Assembly (NCBI RefSeq): GCF_004000885.1
Contig: NZ_BIMC01000018.1
Span: 56,947 to 120,946 of the forward strand
Direction: 5' to 3'
DNA: 64,000 nucleotides
Origin: Paenibacillus glucanolyticus NBRC 15330
GTDB lineage: Bacteria > Bacillota > Bacilli > Paenibacillales > Paenibacillaceae
Positions 17,696-26,717 of this stretch are shown here, piece by piece. The translations under genes and the position numbers were made by a program. Below the pieces are notes generated by a model. The model did no database searches. It was not told where the DNA came from and saw only the letters and a list, made by a program, of their open reading frames with translations. Each line of letters begins with the position of its first letter. The first letter of the stretch is position 1.

Positions 17696-18706
17696 CTATT
17701 TCCGCACAGAAAAATAGCACATTCCGTCCTCGTTGTCCACCATCTCGGCTTCCCCGCGATCGGTGAGCTCGGCAAGATGGGCAAGCGCTTCGCACATGGC
17801 AAAGCGCAGCTGGTGGATGCCGAGCTTATCGCCGAAGAGGGCGGTGCAGACCTCGAAGGCGGTTAGCCGTCCGGCTGCGCCCAGCATGCCGGCGATTGCC
17901 GTCAGGCGCTCCTCGTGATGAACGAGGAGCGCTTCGATCCGTTCACGGACATGCGTGAACGGGTGGCGGTGTCCGGGATACGCAGTCCGGACATGCAGTT
18001 CCCGCAGGCGGCGCAGCCCTGCGAGGAAGAGCGCCAGCGGCCCGGCGTCGCTGCCGGGCAGCAGGCTGACGTTGGGCGAGATTTGCGGCAGCACGGCATC
18101 GCCGCAGAGCAGAATGCCGCTGTCGGCATGGAAGAACGACAGATGCCCCGGAGCATGGCCGGCGGTTTGGACCGGTATCCATATCCTGTTCCCCATCCGG
18201 AAAGGCAGGTCCTCCCCGATGTACGAGACTTGCGGCTGCGGCGTAACTTGGGAGAAGAAGCTGTTCAGATGCTCCGGCAGCTGGTCAAGCCAGGATTCCG
18301 GCATGCCATGCAGCCCAAAGAACGACGGAAGCGCGCTGTCCATAGTAGAATCCGGGCCCCACATCAGCATCGCTTCCCGATGGGCACGCTCGGACATCCA
18401 GACCTTCGCACCGGTGCGCTCCTGAAACCATCCGGCCAGGCCATAGTGATCCGGATGATGGTGAGTCAGCACAACCGAGACGATGTCGCTGATTCCGATA
18501 TCGAGCAGCTCCAGCGCAGCCTGCCATTCCTGCTCCGAGGAGTCCGTACGCGGGCCTGGGTCAAGGATGGTGACACCATCATCTCCCCGCAGCACATAAC
18601 TGTTCACCCAGCGCAAAGGATTAGACAGCGTAATCTTCACCTGACTGAGCTGATGCTCTTCTATATGATTAATCCCGGGGATTTGTCCCTTCTCTTCCTG
18701 ATTCAT
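17696..18706 (-). CDS. MBL-fold metallo-hydrolase
   Basis: 336 residues. The metallo-beta-lactamase signature THHHPDHYGLAG (HHHPDH at 82-87) supplies the zinc ligands. GHAPGHLSFFH gives the next His and GDAVLP the bridging Asp; YPGHRHPF follows. The C-terminal winged-helix-like tail (KLGIHQLRFAMCEALAHLAEL) is the kind found on glyoxalase II/LACTB2-like proteins. The substrate is unknown. ATG 18706 has GGAGGT ten bases before it; the frame stays open upstream to 18844, but those starts have no such site. Confidence 0.88.
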   Translation of the reverse strand: MNQEEKGQIPGINHIEEHQLSQVKITLSNPLRWVNSYVLRGDDGVTILDPGPRTDSSEQEWQAALELLDIGISDIVSVVLTHHHPDHYGLAGWFQERTGAKVWMSERAHREAMLMWGPDSTMDSALPSFFGLHGMPESWLDQLPEHLNSFFSQVTPQPQVSYIGEDLPFRMGNRIWIPVQTAGHAPGHLSFFHADSGILLCGDAVLPQISPNVSLLPGSDAGPLALFLAGLRRLRELHVRTAYPGHRHPFTHVRERIEALLVHHEERLTAIAGMLGAAGRLTAFEVCTALFGDKLGIHQLRFAMCEALAHLAELTDRGEAEMVDNEDGMCYFSVRK

Positions 18707-18870
18707 CGTAGATGCAACCTCCATCTGCATTGTGGCTTCAAAACCTGACCCTTTCATCATAAGCTTGTAATCGGGATATGTATACAAAAGGCTGAGCTCG
18801 TTTGGAGCGGTGTTCAAAGAAGAAGGCACCCCCGTATGGCCCATACCATCTTGGAGATGCCTTTTCTTTA

Positions 18871-18917
18871 GCGCCTTCCAAGTCCCTCACAGGGACTTGC
18901 ACACTGCTTTCGCTCCC
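18871..18917. repeat. lone copy of a hairpin repeat, left edge of the AT-rich island
   Basis: It contains CCAAGTCCC-TCAC-AGGGACTTGC followed by ACACTGCTTTCGCTCC. The same 45-50 bp sequence occurs three times in tandem at 21311-21458. The core AAGTCCC/GGGACTT forms a 7-bp hairpin. The stretch 18707-19097 holds no gene: this repeat, then AT-rich DNA. Confidence 0.9.
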
Positions 18918-19097
18918 GCCTTTTATTAGCCTCAATATCATACAACAAACAAAAAACAAGGGAAATCTACTTCTATATATCAAATATCGAACACATGTTC
19001 TTTACATATGAGGTATTTAATTACTTTTCTGAAGGTAATTTGTTATTATTTGTCGAATAACTTATTACATCAAATAAAAAAGGGGTAGTTATAAATC

Positions 19098-19595
19098 ATG
19101 AAGGATAAGTTAAAAGGGTTAGTGATTGGTATTACAATTGGTTCAATGTTAACAGGAGTCACTGCGTATGCTGCTTCTGGAACAAGCATTAAAGCTGTGA
19201 TACAAAAGGTTAATTTAATTGTAGATGGCAAAAAACAAACAATAACTAAAGCAATAACATATAACAATACAACATATGTGCCAGTTCGGACTTTGAGTAA
19301 CGCAGTTAGCAAAGATATATCGCTCAGAGGGGATAATCTTTATGTTGGAAAACAGCCAGCAATTAAAGTAACACAAGATAAAGCTGCTAGTCTCGTCTAT
19401 TCAAAAATAAAAAAAGATGCTGACAAGTACAAGCTTCATTTCATGGAGGAAGGAACTGAAGGTAGTCGATACTTAATAAGAGCATATGAGAACATGACAA
19501 CTCACATAGCTACATTTGGTTGGTATTATGTAGATATGTATAGTGGGGTTGTTTATAAGTGGGATTTGGCAACAGATGAATTAATAAAATTATAG
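19098..19595 (+). CDS. secreted protein with a copper-amine-oxidase-N (stalk) domain
   Basis: 165 residues. Sec signal peptide at about 1-27 (GLVIGITIGSMLTGVTAYAA), then one domain of the PF07833 type: INLIVDGKK-like VNLIVDGKKQTITKA, NTTYVPVRTLSNAVSKDI and LYVGKQ. The C-terminal half is a small alpha/beta domain of unknown kind, with KLHFMEEGTEGSRYLIRAYE. Codon use is strikingly AT-rich compared with the flanks, which suggests transfer. GGGGTAG precedes the ATG. It is probably extracellular and cell-wall associated; its role is unknown. Confidence 0.8.
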   Translation: MKDKLKGLVIGITIGSMLTGVTAYAASGTSIKAVIQKVNLIVDGKKQTITKAITYNNTTYVPVRTLSNAVSKDISLRGDNLYVGKQPAIKVTQDKAASLVYSKIKKDADKYKLHFMEEGTEGSRYLIRAYENMTTHIATFGWYYVDMYSGVVYKWDLATDELIKL

Positions 19596-19744
19596 GGATC
19601 ATTTTTTTCGTAAAGCATCCTAAATATCATAAAGCTAAACTTTTCATCCTTTATTGTATTATTTTGTTGCGGTATACGGCTATCTCATTTAGTGAATGGG
19701 CACACGTGATTGGAGCTTTAATTTACCATCCCTCAAATAAGAAT

Positions 19745-19786
19745 GGGAATAGAACCCTCGCTTAAAAGCATTGAGTTCTATTCCCT
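19745..19786. terminator. bidirectional terminator between convergent island genes
   Basis: GGGAATAGAAC and GTTCTATTCCC pair perfectly (11 bp) between the plus gene ending at 19595 and the minus gene ending at 19843. Nothing else is seen in 19596-19842. Confidence 0.75.
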
Positions 19787-19842
19787 TAATTACTTCAATC
19801 ATGATTATTAACAGTCACATTTTCAACCAACGATCACCTAAC

Positions 19843-20595
19843 TTAAAATTGAGTCCAAGGTGCCCCCGAAATGTTACTATGAGTCGATGTCGTTGAATAA
19901 TATCTGTGCTTCGGTGTCGATGCCTTTATTTTAATACCAAAAGTGTCAGTTATAAATCCAACAGCACCTGTTGCAGTCGATTTCCATGTTCCTGATCCAT
20001 AGTAATACCCACCAGTGATATACCCTGGATTATTGTTAGAAACCTCAGAAATAATCATTACAGGATTCCTATTTACATGAGCATAGGTAACACTCAGTGG
20101 TTTAACAGCCACCGAATTATTATGCTCCCAAACCACCGTTAAAGTTAAAGTTGTTGTTTCAATTCCGAAGACATTAAATTTCATCGAATGACTTGCAGAT
20201 GCCGCAATACCTGATGCAGCGAGCATATTCACATCATTTAGTGAAGTGCCCACACTTTCATTTTCAATGCTTACAGGAACCTCTATTCCATCAACAAAAT
20301 AATTTTTGTTAATTTCTTTTCCATTTCCCATATCCTTGAATACTTCTTCGTAATTTGCAGTAAACATAAAGGTCACGAAAGCTTTCTGTTGGCTTTCATC
20401 TAGATTTTTAAATTGCTCTAATGTCTCTACTGCACCTGTATCTCCTGTACTAATTAAATTTTCCAGATAATCAATATAAGATTCTGGTGTTGAATTTCCC
20501 ATTGGTTCTGCTGCGGAAGTTGACGATACAAATCCGAGAGATACTATAAACAATAAAGCCGCTAAACTCATTTTACAAATCACTTTCAAAATCAT
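19843..20595 (-). CDS. secreted protein of unknown function
   Basis: 250 residues. Signal peptide about 1-30 (MSLAALLFIVSLGFVSSTSA, cut after SAA). Then a helical segment (YIDYLENLISTGDTGAVETL, DESQQKAFVTFMFTANYEEV) and a C-terminal, beta-rich domain full of Thr, Ser, Gly and Tyr (TLTLTVVWEHNN, GGYYYGSGTW). No Cys pairs or catalytic motif are seen. The start at 20595 has AGGAGG nine bases before it; a longer frame to 20643 exists but lacks a site. It is AT-rich like its neighbours. A toxin or bacteriocin-like role is conceivable but unsupported. Confidence 0.75.
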   Translation of the reverse strand: MILKVICKMSLAALLFIVSLGFVSSTSAAEPMGNSTPESYIDYLENLISTGDTGAVETLEQFKNLDESQQKAFVTFMFTANYEEVFKDMGNGKEINKNYFVDGIEVPVSIENESVGTSLNDVNMLAASGIAASASHSMKFNVFGIETTTLTLTVVWEHNNSVAVKPLSVTYAHVNRNPVMIISEVSNNNPGYITGGYYYGSGTWKSTATGAVGFITDTFGIKIKASTPKHRYYSTTSTHSNISGAPWTQF

Positions 20596-20717
20596 CAGAT
20601 ATTTCCTCCTGGATGCAAAAAATGTATGGAATTGGCGCGCCATTGATATTTATGTTAACATATATTCTAGCAAATGGAAAATATATTTTATATTTATTTA
20701 CAAAGGTGGTAATAATT

Positions 20718-20801
20718 ATGAAATTTAAATCTGTTATTTGGATCATTGTTGGAATTATTGCTGTTCTAATACTCCTCTATTTTCTTACTAATGGAAGATA
20801 A
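20718..20801 (+). CDS. 27-residue single-pass membrane miniprotein
   Basis: MKFKSVIWIIVGIIAVLILL then YFLTNGR: a basic start, one 19-residue hydrophobic helix and a short polar end. AAAGGTGGT lies seven bases before the ATG, a clear ribosome site, and a strong hairpin terminator follows at 20847. It is divergent from the secreted protein at 19843-20595. Such miniproteins can be regulators, toxins of type I systems or unknown; none can be chosen here. Confidence 0.55.
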   Translation: MKFKSVIWIIVGIIAVLILLYFLTNGR

Positions 20802-20846
20802 AACACAGTGATTTTGTATATGACCATTAGTTCATAGTTTCATCAT

Positions 20847-20885
20847 AATAATACCCACCATGGTGTTTTAGTGGTTGGTATTATT
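20847..20885. terminator. bidirectional hairpin terminator
   Basis: AATAATACCCACCA and TGGTTGGTATTATT form a long stem with an A/T-rich base. It serves the miniprotein and the opposed ORF at 20900-21217. Confidence 0.75.
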
Positions 20886-20899
20886 GTATAGAAAAACAT

Positions 20900-21217
20900 T
20901 TATTTCAAAGACCTTTTTATTTCACTTAAAAAAAAGGTGTATACGCCAAATCCAATCATATAGACATCTTGCTCAACATTATAGTTTACACTGTGATTTC
21001 TTGTGTACCAAATAACATCATCTCTTTTATTATTCTTATACTCAGTGTGTCTCCAAACTGCAAATAGAAAACTATTCAAGTATGGCACATCTACCCTTAT
21101 GTTTCTGAGTTCAGCCAGTGCTCGGCTGTTTAGCATAACAGGGACTCTGAGCACTACATTTTTATTGATAAATTGACTCCATGTGCATATAATTCTATTA
21201 AAATCAACCTTCAACAA
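20900..21217 (-). CDS. AT-rich hypothetical ORF, possibly a gene fragment
   Basis: 105 residues from a TTG start with a GAGG six bases upstream. No signal peptide. The text (VWRHTEYKNNKRDDVIWYTR, then VYMIGFGVYTFFLSEI) reads like the end of a larger protein, so it may be a remnant. I do not recognise a family. The hairpin at 20847-20885 would terminate it. Confidence 0.4.
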   Translation of the reverse strand: MLKVDFNRIICTWSQFINKNVVLRVPVMLNSRALAELRNIRVDVPYLNSFLFAVWRHTEYKNNKRDDVIWYTRNHSVNYNVEQDVYMIGFGVYTFFLSEIKRSLK

Positions 21218-21310
21218 CCTCGCTCTCGAATTGAGAACCTAATACATTTATCCTTGATAATACTTTATCAAGTCCTTCAATATACAAGGTTTATTTAAAC
21301 GCTCCTTTCA

Positions 21311-21458
21311 CGCCCTTCCAAGTCCCTATCCGGGACTTGCACACTGCTTTCGCTCCTTTCGCCCCCCTCCAAGTCCCTATCCGGGACTTGCACATCGCTT
21401 TCGCTCCCTTCGGCGCCCCTCCAAGTCCCTATTAGGGACTTGCACACCGCTTCCACTC
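21311..21458. repeat. three tandem copies of the hairpin repeat, right edge of the island
   Basis: Copies begin near 21311, 21360 and 21414. The AAGTCCC cores lie at 21320, 21371 and 21423, a 51-52 bp period. Each has CCAAGTCCCTAT-CGGGACTTGC (the third has TAGGGACTTGC) and then a CACACTGCTTTCGCTCC-like tail. They sit directly after the stop of the response regulator gene and could also end its transcript. The stretch 21218-21467 holds nothing else. Confidence 0.92.
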
Positions 21459-21467
21459 CACTCCAAC

Positions 21468-23135
21468 TCAATGAACGCTCGACTTATACTGGGAAGGGGT
21501 AACGCCGGTCCACTTCTTAAAGGTGGAGCTGAAGTGCCGCTCCTCCTGATAGCCGACCAGGCGAGCGACGGCGTAGATTTTCAAATTCTGCTGGAGCAGC
21601 TCCTTGGCTTTCTCAATCCGGTATTGATGCAGGTAATCCAGAAAATTGACGCCGAGCTCCTGCTTGAACAGGGAGCTTAAATAAGTATTGGAGATATAAG
21701 CCTCGCGGGCGACCGCCTCCAGTGTAAGGTTGGTATTGTATTTCTCCTTGATCAGCTCCAGTACGGACTGCACCGTACGGTGCAGGGTACGGTTGGAGGA
21801 GCAGGCTTCCACAAGATGCTGCATGATTTTTTTTACGATGGTAGCCAGCTCTTCCAATGTCTCTACTTGCGGCAGCTGTTCCATCGAATTCACCAGTTGG
21901 TTCTTCCATTCAAACGCTCCGATCCGGTGCTCCTTGGCGATTCTTTGCAGACTGATCATAAACGTTGTCGCCCGCAGGTTCACCTCCTGCTTGCTGTAAT
22001 GGGATTGTGTCTTAAACATCTCCAGCCATGCGTCCAGTTGATCAAGTGCCTGCTCGAAACTTCCATGCCGCAAATAATCCAGCATCTCCTTTTCACATAG
22101 GTCAAATCTCTCATTATCCAGAATGGATGTGGACTCCGTACTATTATCATATCCGCTATCTTCGCCCCTCAGCTTCTCGGAATAGAAGAACACGCCGCCT
22201 CTGCCTTGATAGAAACGGGACTCCATCGCCTGAACCGACTCCTGATAGGAATCGTGGGCCTGATTGATCGATGCCTTCCATGAACCTAATGCAATACTGA
22301 CGGTCATCTTTAAATATTTCTCCAAATTTCCCTGCAGCACCCGGATTTGGGGCCCTAATCTTTCTTGGGACGGAGCCGTGATCAACGATGTGTTGGCCGA
22401 GCCTCTTCTGCCCCTCTCCGCCATGCTGGCGACCCACAACAGATCGTTGCCTTCCTGGAACACTTCGATCCGCCCGCCATATACATTGTCCAGTGTTTCC
22501 TTCACAATGTTGACTGCCGCGTAGCGAAGAAGAACGACATCCCGTTCATCCAACGGAATTTGAGACGTATCCACGCGAATTAGTCCTACCTGAACACCTG
22601 CATTCTGGATATCCATCTGCAGCTCCAGCATGAGTCGGCCCCTGTCCTCCAGCGGAACAGCGGGATACCGTGTCCATTGGGACAGGACCTGACTCTTCAT
22701 TAATGGAATGTTGCGGTTCCAGGATTGGTCCCTTTCCTTAAGCCTGGATTCGCGCGCTTCCTGGAACTCTGCCGCCTTCTTAGCCTCCAGCACTGTCCTA
22801 AGAATCTCTTCCGGGCGGCAAGGCTTCAGTATAAAATCGGAAGCGCCAAGTCGAATGGCTTGTTTGGCATAACTGAATTCATTATATCCGCTAAGAATGA
22901 TCGGCCTGAACTTAAACCCGCGAGACTGTGCCTGTTCGATCAGTTCCAGTCCATCCATATGGGGCATCCGAATATCCGTCAGCAAAATGTCCGGGCTGCA
23001 GCTTTCCATGATTGACAACGCCTCGCTGCCGTTTCCCGCTTCCCCGCAAATGACAATCCCGTGGGATTCCCAATCAATTAACCGCACCATTCCCTCTCTT
23101 ACCGATATCTCATCTTCCGCTATGAGCAGTTTCAT
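21468..23135 (-). CDS. AraC-type two-component response regulator (YesN-like)
   Basis: 555 residues. The receiver domain is at 1-120 (LLIAEDEISVREG; phosphoacceptor Asp54 in LLTDIRMPHMDG; the conserved Lys in FILKPCRPEE). A long middle region of unknown fold follows, and then an AraC double helix-turn-helix over the last 100 residues (LTLEAVAREAYISNTYLSSL, LVGYQEERHFSSTFKKWTG). It should activate the divergent sugar-transport genes when phosphorylated by the kinase just upstream. I start at ATG 23135, where LLIAEDE begins; GGGG lies before it. The hairpin repeats follow the stop. Confidence 0.92.
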   Translation of the reverse strand: MKLLIAEDEISVREGMVRLIDWESHGIVICGEAGNGSEALSIMESCSPDILLTDIRMPHMDGLELIEQAQSRGFKFRPIILSGYNEFSYAKQAIRLGASDFILKPCRPEEILRTVLEAKKAAEFQEARESRLKERDQSWNRNIPLMKSQVLSQWTRYPAVPLEDRGRLMLELQMDIQNAGVQVGLIRVDTSQIPLDERDVVLLRYAAVNIVKETLDNVYGGRIEVFQEGNDLLWVASMAERGRRGSANTSLITAPSQERLGPQIRVLQGNLEKYLKMTVSIALGSWKASINQAHDSYQESVQAMESRFYQGRGGVFFYSEKLRGEDSGYDNSTESTSILDNERFDLCEKEMLDYLRHGSFEQALDQLDAWLEMFKTQSHYSKQEVNLRATTFMISLQRIAKEHRIGAFEWKNQLVNSMEQLPQVETLEELATIVKKIMQHLVEACSSNRTLHRTVQSVLELIKEKYNTNLTLEAVAREAYISNTYLSSLFKQELGVNFLDYLHQYRIEKAKELLQQNLKIYAVARLVGYQEERHFSSTFKKWTGVTPSQYKSSVH

Positions 23136-23142
23136 AAACAGA

Positions 23143-24984
23143 TCAATCCCCTTTCCTCTCCAGATGGATGACGGCACAGGTTCCTTTACCTTCCCTGCTA
23201 TCCAGTTCAAGGTAGGCACCGGATTGGAACAATCTCAGCCGATCCTGAATATTCAAAAGCGCGAACCCGGTTCGCAGCTCATCTTCCTTAGCCTCCAAAC
23301 TGCGGTTCTCCACCCGCTGCAAGCCGGAAAGCAGCTTATGCAGCTGCGACTCTGTCATCCCGATCCCGTTATCCAGCACCTCCAGCACCACCGAATTGTC
23401 AAACCCGTACGCCTTCAGGGTAATAAAACCGTTCCCGTTCAGCGGCTCAATCCCGTGTATGATCGCATTTTCGGCCAGAGGCTGCAGAATAAGCTTGGGT
23501 ATCATAAAGGAGGAAACCTCCTCGGCAATCTCAATCGAAAAATCAAACCGGTCCATAAAGCGGCGCTTCTGTAAAAATAAATAATTCCGCACCAGCTCCA
23601 TTTCCTGTTCAATTGTGAAGAAATCCTTGCCGTCGTTCAGACTGAGCCGGAATACCTGGGATAAGGAGTACACCATGTCCGCTATATCCTTCTCGCCCTT
23701 TCTCTCGGCCGTCCAGCTGATCGTATTCAGTGTGTTGTATAGAAAATGGGGGGATATTTGCGCTTGCAGCGTTTTCAGTTCCGCTTCCTTCTGCTTCAAC
23801 TGCGTAGCATACACATCATCGATTAATACCTTGATCCGCTGAACCATCGCATTGTATCCGGTCCCGAGCTCCCCGATCTCATCCTGTCCGGTAAAATGCA
23901 CCCGCTGCGTAAAATCCCCCGTCTGGAGCTTGCGCATGGAGCGCGAAAGCTTCATCAGCGGCTTCGTAATCATATTGGACAACAACCACGTGATGACAAG
24001 ACTAATCAAGAAACAAAGAACCGCCACGGCGACCGTCAGCTGTCCGATCCGTCCCAGCTCACTCACCAGCTTCTCCCTTGTATTGACCACAACGACATGC
24101 CAGCCCGTACTTGGAGAAATCGTCTGTGTAATCATCCAATCCGGCGATTCCTTCCACAGCCCCAGTCTCTCTTCCGTTGAGAACCTTGTTTGAGCCGCTT
24201 TCGTCCCGTTATAGGGTAGCTCTGTGTCATATTTTCCGATCCAGCGCTGATCCGTAGCTGTAATGATGAGCCCGTCTTCGCTAATGACAAACATTTCGGT
24301 TGCAAGCGTGGGCTGGCCCAGATACAATCGGCCGATACGGGCTGCGTCCACGCCAATCATAATCAGCCCTGCCGGTTTCAAGTTATAGATGTTGCCGATG
24401 ACGCGCGACAGAACGATTTTGTGATAATGATCCCCGACAAAAATATCGTCCGACGGCTTCACCAACCCATAGACGGGACTGCCCTTAGCCTTGAGCGCAG
24501 CTTCATAATAGGGACCCTCCATAAAATGGGACAATGTCATCGCACTCGTAATTCCCGCCTGATTGGTTGCAAACGGTTCCAAATGTTCGTAGCCGGGTTT
24601 GAGCGTGTATAATATCATCGATTGGATGGAATCGCTGGCAACCATCATATTGGAGATGGTTTTGAAAGCTTTTTGCCGTTCCGCAGGTTGATAATCGGAT
24701 TCCAGCAGTCTCTGTATCTCATCATCCAAAAAGAGGTTGTTGGAGAAAAACAGCATTTCTTTTGCGACACTGTCGATCTGATCGGCTGTTTTTTGAGTGA
24801 GCTGATTCTGGGTCTGCTTCATCTTGTCCATCACTTCATTGGACGATATTTCATAAGCGATCCATCCCATAGCAACGATAGTTGCCATCAGAAGCGGAAC
24901 GAACCAGAACAGCAGCTTAAACCGGATCGGCATGCCGGCATACCACCGCTTGTATCGTGGGGTGTCCTTCATGAATGCAATCAC
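23143..24984 (-). CDS. sensor histidine kinase (YesM-like)
   Basis: 613 residues. N-terminal TM helix at about 22-45, an extracytoplasmic Cache-type sensor domain to about 310, and a second TM (LTVAVAVLCFLISLVITWLL). HAMP follows, then a His_kinase domain with the phosphorylated His in ISPHFLYNTLNT, and an ATPase domain (LAENAIIHGI, LDNGIGM, GFALLNIQDRL). It pairs with the regulator 7 bp downstream and faces the binding-protein gene at 25180, the usual layout for sensing an extracellular oligosaccharide. Confidence 0.94.
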   Translation of the reverse strand: MIAFMKDTPRYKRWYAGMPIRFKLLFWFVPLLMATIVAMGWIAYEISSNEVMDKMKQTQNQLTQKTADQIDSVAKEMLFFSNNLFLDDEIQRLLESDYQPAERQKAFKTISNMMVASDSIQSMILYTLKPGYEHLEPFATNQAGITSAMTLSHFMEGPYYEAALKAKGSPVYGLVKPSDDIFVGDHYHKIVLSRVIGNIYNLKPAGLIMIGVDAARIGRLYLGQPTLATEMFVISEDGLIITATDQRWIGKYDTELPYNGTKAAQTRFSTEERLGLWKESPDWMITQTISPSTGWHVVVVNTREKLVSELGRIGQLTVAVAVLCFLISLVITWLLSNMITKPLMKLSRSMRKLQTGDFTQRVHFTGQDEIGELGTGYNAMVQRIKVLIDDVYATQLKQKEAELKTLQAQISPHFLYNTLNTISWTAERKGEKDIADMVYSLSQVFRLSLNDGKDFFTIEQEMELVRNYLFLQKRRFMDRFDFSIEIAEEVSSFMIPKLILQPLAENAIIHGIEPLNGNGFITLKAYGFDNSVVLEVLDNGIGMTESQLHKLLSGLQRVENRSLEAKEDELRTGFALLNIQDRLRLFQSGAYLELDSREGKGTCAVIHLERKGD

Positions 24985-25070
24985 CTGTTTTCAGAAGAAT
25001 ATGTGAAGGATTGAAATTACTGTTATTATAGCGGATTCCTTCTGCAAAAAGTTGCGCTCCATCCCAACAC

Positions 25071-25137
25071 CTGAAAAATGCATACATCCATCTGAAATTT
25101 TCGGCATGTTGCACACTTCCTCTGCCCGGTATGATGA
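25071..25137 (+). promoter_or_regulatory. promoter element A, duplicated upstream of the permease genes
   Basis: CTGAAAAATG-ATACA...CAT...AAATTT-CGGCATGTT is followed by a TATGAT -10 box (at about 25130). The same series occurs at 27506-27574 before the permeases, about 34 of the first 40 positions agreeing. It is the best candidate for the binding site of the AraC-type regulator at 21468-23135, placed just before -35. Confidence 0.7.
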
Positions 25138-25179
25138 ATCTTGCAAGCTGAAAAATATCAATAAAGGTGGGTTAACCAA

Positions 25180-26535
25180 ATGAAACCTATGAGATTATGG
25201 CTTCTGACCGTTATCATGGCTGTCCTTCTGGCAGGCTGCGGCGGCTCCGGCGGAACCACTGCAACCGACCCGGGATCGAATCCGAAACCGGATGAAGCCG
25301 GTACAGATCAAGGCACGAAGACCGAGGAAGCAGTAACATTGAAGATGTTCACAGCTTATGCTGACCGCGCGAACGGCCCGGGAAAAATAGAACAGGAAAT
25401 CATTGACGCCTACATGCAGGAAAACCCGAATGTCAAAATCGAGGTTGAAGCTTTGCAGGATGAGCCGTACAAAGCCAAAATCAAAGTGTATGCCTCCACG
25501 AACCAGCTGCCGGACATTATTCAGGCATGGGGACAACCATCCTTCCTCTCCCCGCTGCTCGACAACGACATGCTGCTCGAATTGAATCCGGCTGACTTTG
25601 ATGGGAGTCATTTTGTTACCGGTTCGGTTGACGGCTTCAGCAAAGATGGAAAAATGTACGGGATTCCCCGGAATACGGACTATGCCGTTCTCTATTACAA
25701 CAAGAAGATTTTTGACGATAACGGCTTGAAGGTGCCCACCACGGTGTCGGAGCTGCTGGATGTCGTGAAACAGCTGCGGGCCAAGGACATTAACCCTGTA
25801 GCGATTAACGGGATGGAAGGCTGGACGCTGCCGATTATGTTCGATTACTATGCACAGCGTGCAAGCGGCGATTTTACACTCATGGATAAAGCCTTTAACG
25901 GCGAAATTTCTTTTACGGATCCCGGCATTATTCAGGGGGCAACAGATATGCTGGCTTTTGCTGAAGCCAAAGGCTTTGCAGATGGCTGGCTGACAGCTGA
26001 TTACGGCACGGCCAGAAATCTGTTTGGACAAGGACAGGCGGCGATGTTTTTCATGGGGAACTGGGAAGCGAGCTTGGCTACCGATGAGAACTTCTCCGAG
26101 GAGTTCCGTCAAAATGTCGGCGCCATCTCCTTCCCTGCATCCGACAAGGGCGCGCAATCGGACATTGCAGCATGGTATGGCGGCGGTTACGCCATCTCCA
26201 AGAACACCAAGCATGCGGATGCTGCTATCGCATTCATGAAATACTTCTTCACACCGGATAACTGGCCGAGAAAAGTATGGCAATCGGGCGCAGGCACGCC
26301 AGCGCAAAAGTTCGATCCATACTTAACAGGTGAAGAGACCGAGCTGCAGAAGCAGCTGATCGATATTTTCACCAATATGACATCGTCAGCGGGCACGCCG
26401 CTGCAGGACATTTCCAGCGATGAATTCAAGCAAAAATCGATGGAAATCCATCAGCAGCTGCTGTCTGGCAAAATCACGCCAGAGCAATTCGCCAAGGATC
26501 TGGATGCCGCAGCTGCTAAAGCAAACGGCAAATAA
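25180..26535 (+). CDS. extracellular sugar-binding lipoprotein (family 1)
   Basis: 451 residues. Lipoprotein signal VLLAGCGG (lipid Cys near 21) and a low-complexity linker (Gly, Thr, Asp, Lys). Then the two-lobed family 1 solute-binding fold, with ENPNVKIEVEALQDE, LPDIIQAWGQP, YGIPRNTDYAVLYYNKKIF and AAMFFMGNWE. It delivers an oligosaccharide to the permeases at 27648-29441; the sugar cannot be named. It has its own terminator and its own copy of the shared promoter element, so it can be made in excess over the permeases. AAAGGTGGG precedes the ATG. Confidence 0.93.
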   Translation: MKPMRLWLLTVIMAVLLAGCGGSGGTTATDPGSNPKPDEAGTDQGTKTEEAVTLKMFTAYADRANGPGKIEQEIIDAYMQENPNVKIEVEALQDEPYKAKIKVYASTNQLPDIIQAWGQPSFLSPLLDNDMLLELNPADFDGSHFVTGSVDGFSKDGKMYGIPRNTDYAVLYYNKKIFDDNGLKVPTTVSELLDVVKQLRAKDINPVAINGMEGWTLPIMFDYYAQRASGDFTLMDKAFNGEISFTDPGIIQGATDMLAFAEAKGFADGWLTADYGTARNLFGQGQAAMFFMGNWEASLATDENFSEEFRQNVGAISFPASDKGAQSDIAAWYGGGYAISKNTKHADAAIAFMKYFFTPDNWPRKVWQSGAGTPAQKFDPYLTGEETELQKQLIDIFTNMTSSAGTPLQDISSDEFKQKSMEIHQQLLSGKITPEQFAKDLDAAAAKANGK

Positions 26536-26552
26536 TAATAATGAAAAAACAG

Positions 26553-26602
26553 GAGCGTTCCAGCAAGGTCTATCAGACCGGTGGGTGGGGCGCTCTTTTT
26601 TT
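26553..26602 (+). terminator. terminator of the binding-protein gene
   Basis: GAGCG...CGCTC closes a GC-rich stem, followed by T7. Confidence 0.75.
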
Positions 26603-26672
26603 CGTCTTGAACAAATTTTTATATGAGACGGAGGATTTTTTTACCTTTGTATGGAATAAATATACTTAGATC

Positions 26673-26690
26673 TGTTTACATTTGTAAACA
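26673..26690. promoter_or_regulatory. perfect operator-like palindrome before the zinc-finger gene
   Basis: TGTTTACA-TT-TGTAAACA, 8-bp perfect arms. It contains TACANNTGTA, the core of CopY/BlaI-type operators. It lies 28 bp before the start of 26718, just after a TATACT -10-like box. The cognate regulator is not obvious in this window. Confidence 0.55.
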
Positions 26691-26717
26691 TAATTAATAA
26701 AGGAGGGTGAAATAAGC

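Noticed and set aside
17915..18748. A 277-codon frame opposite the MBL hydrolase
   Set aside because: Arg/Pro-rich reverse-frame text in a GC-rich stretch; the MBL motifs on the minus strand are intact.
21311..21458. CRISPR array
   Set aside because: The period is 51-52 bp and the whole unit is repeated; there are no unique spacers and no cas genes.
18871..21458. Prophage or insertion sequence
   Set aside because: No transposase, integrase or phage structural gene is present in the AT-rich island.
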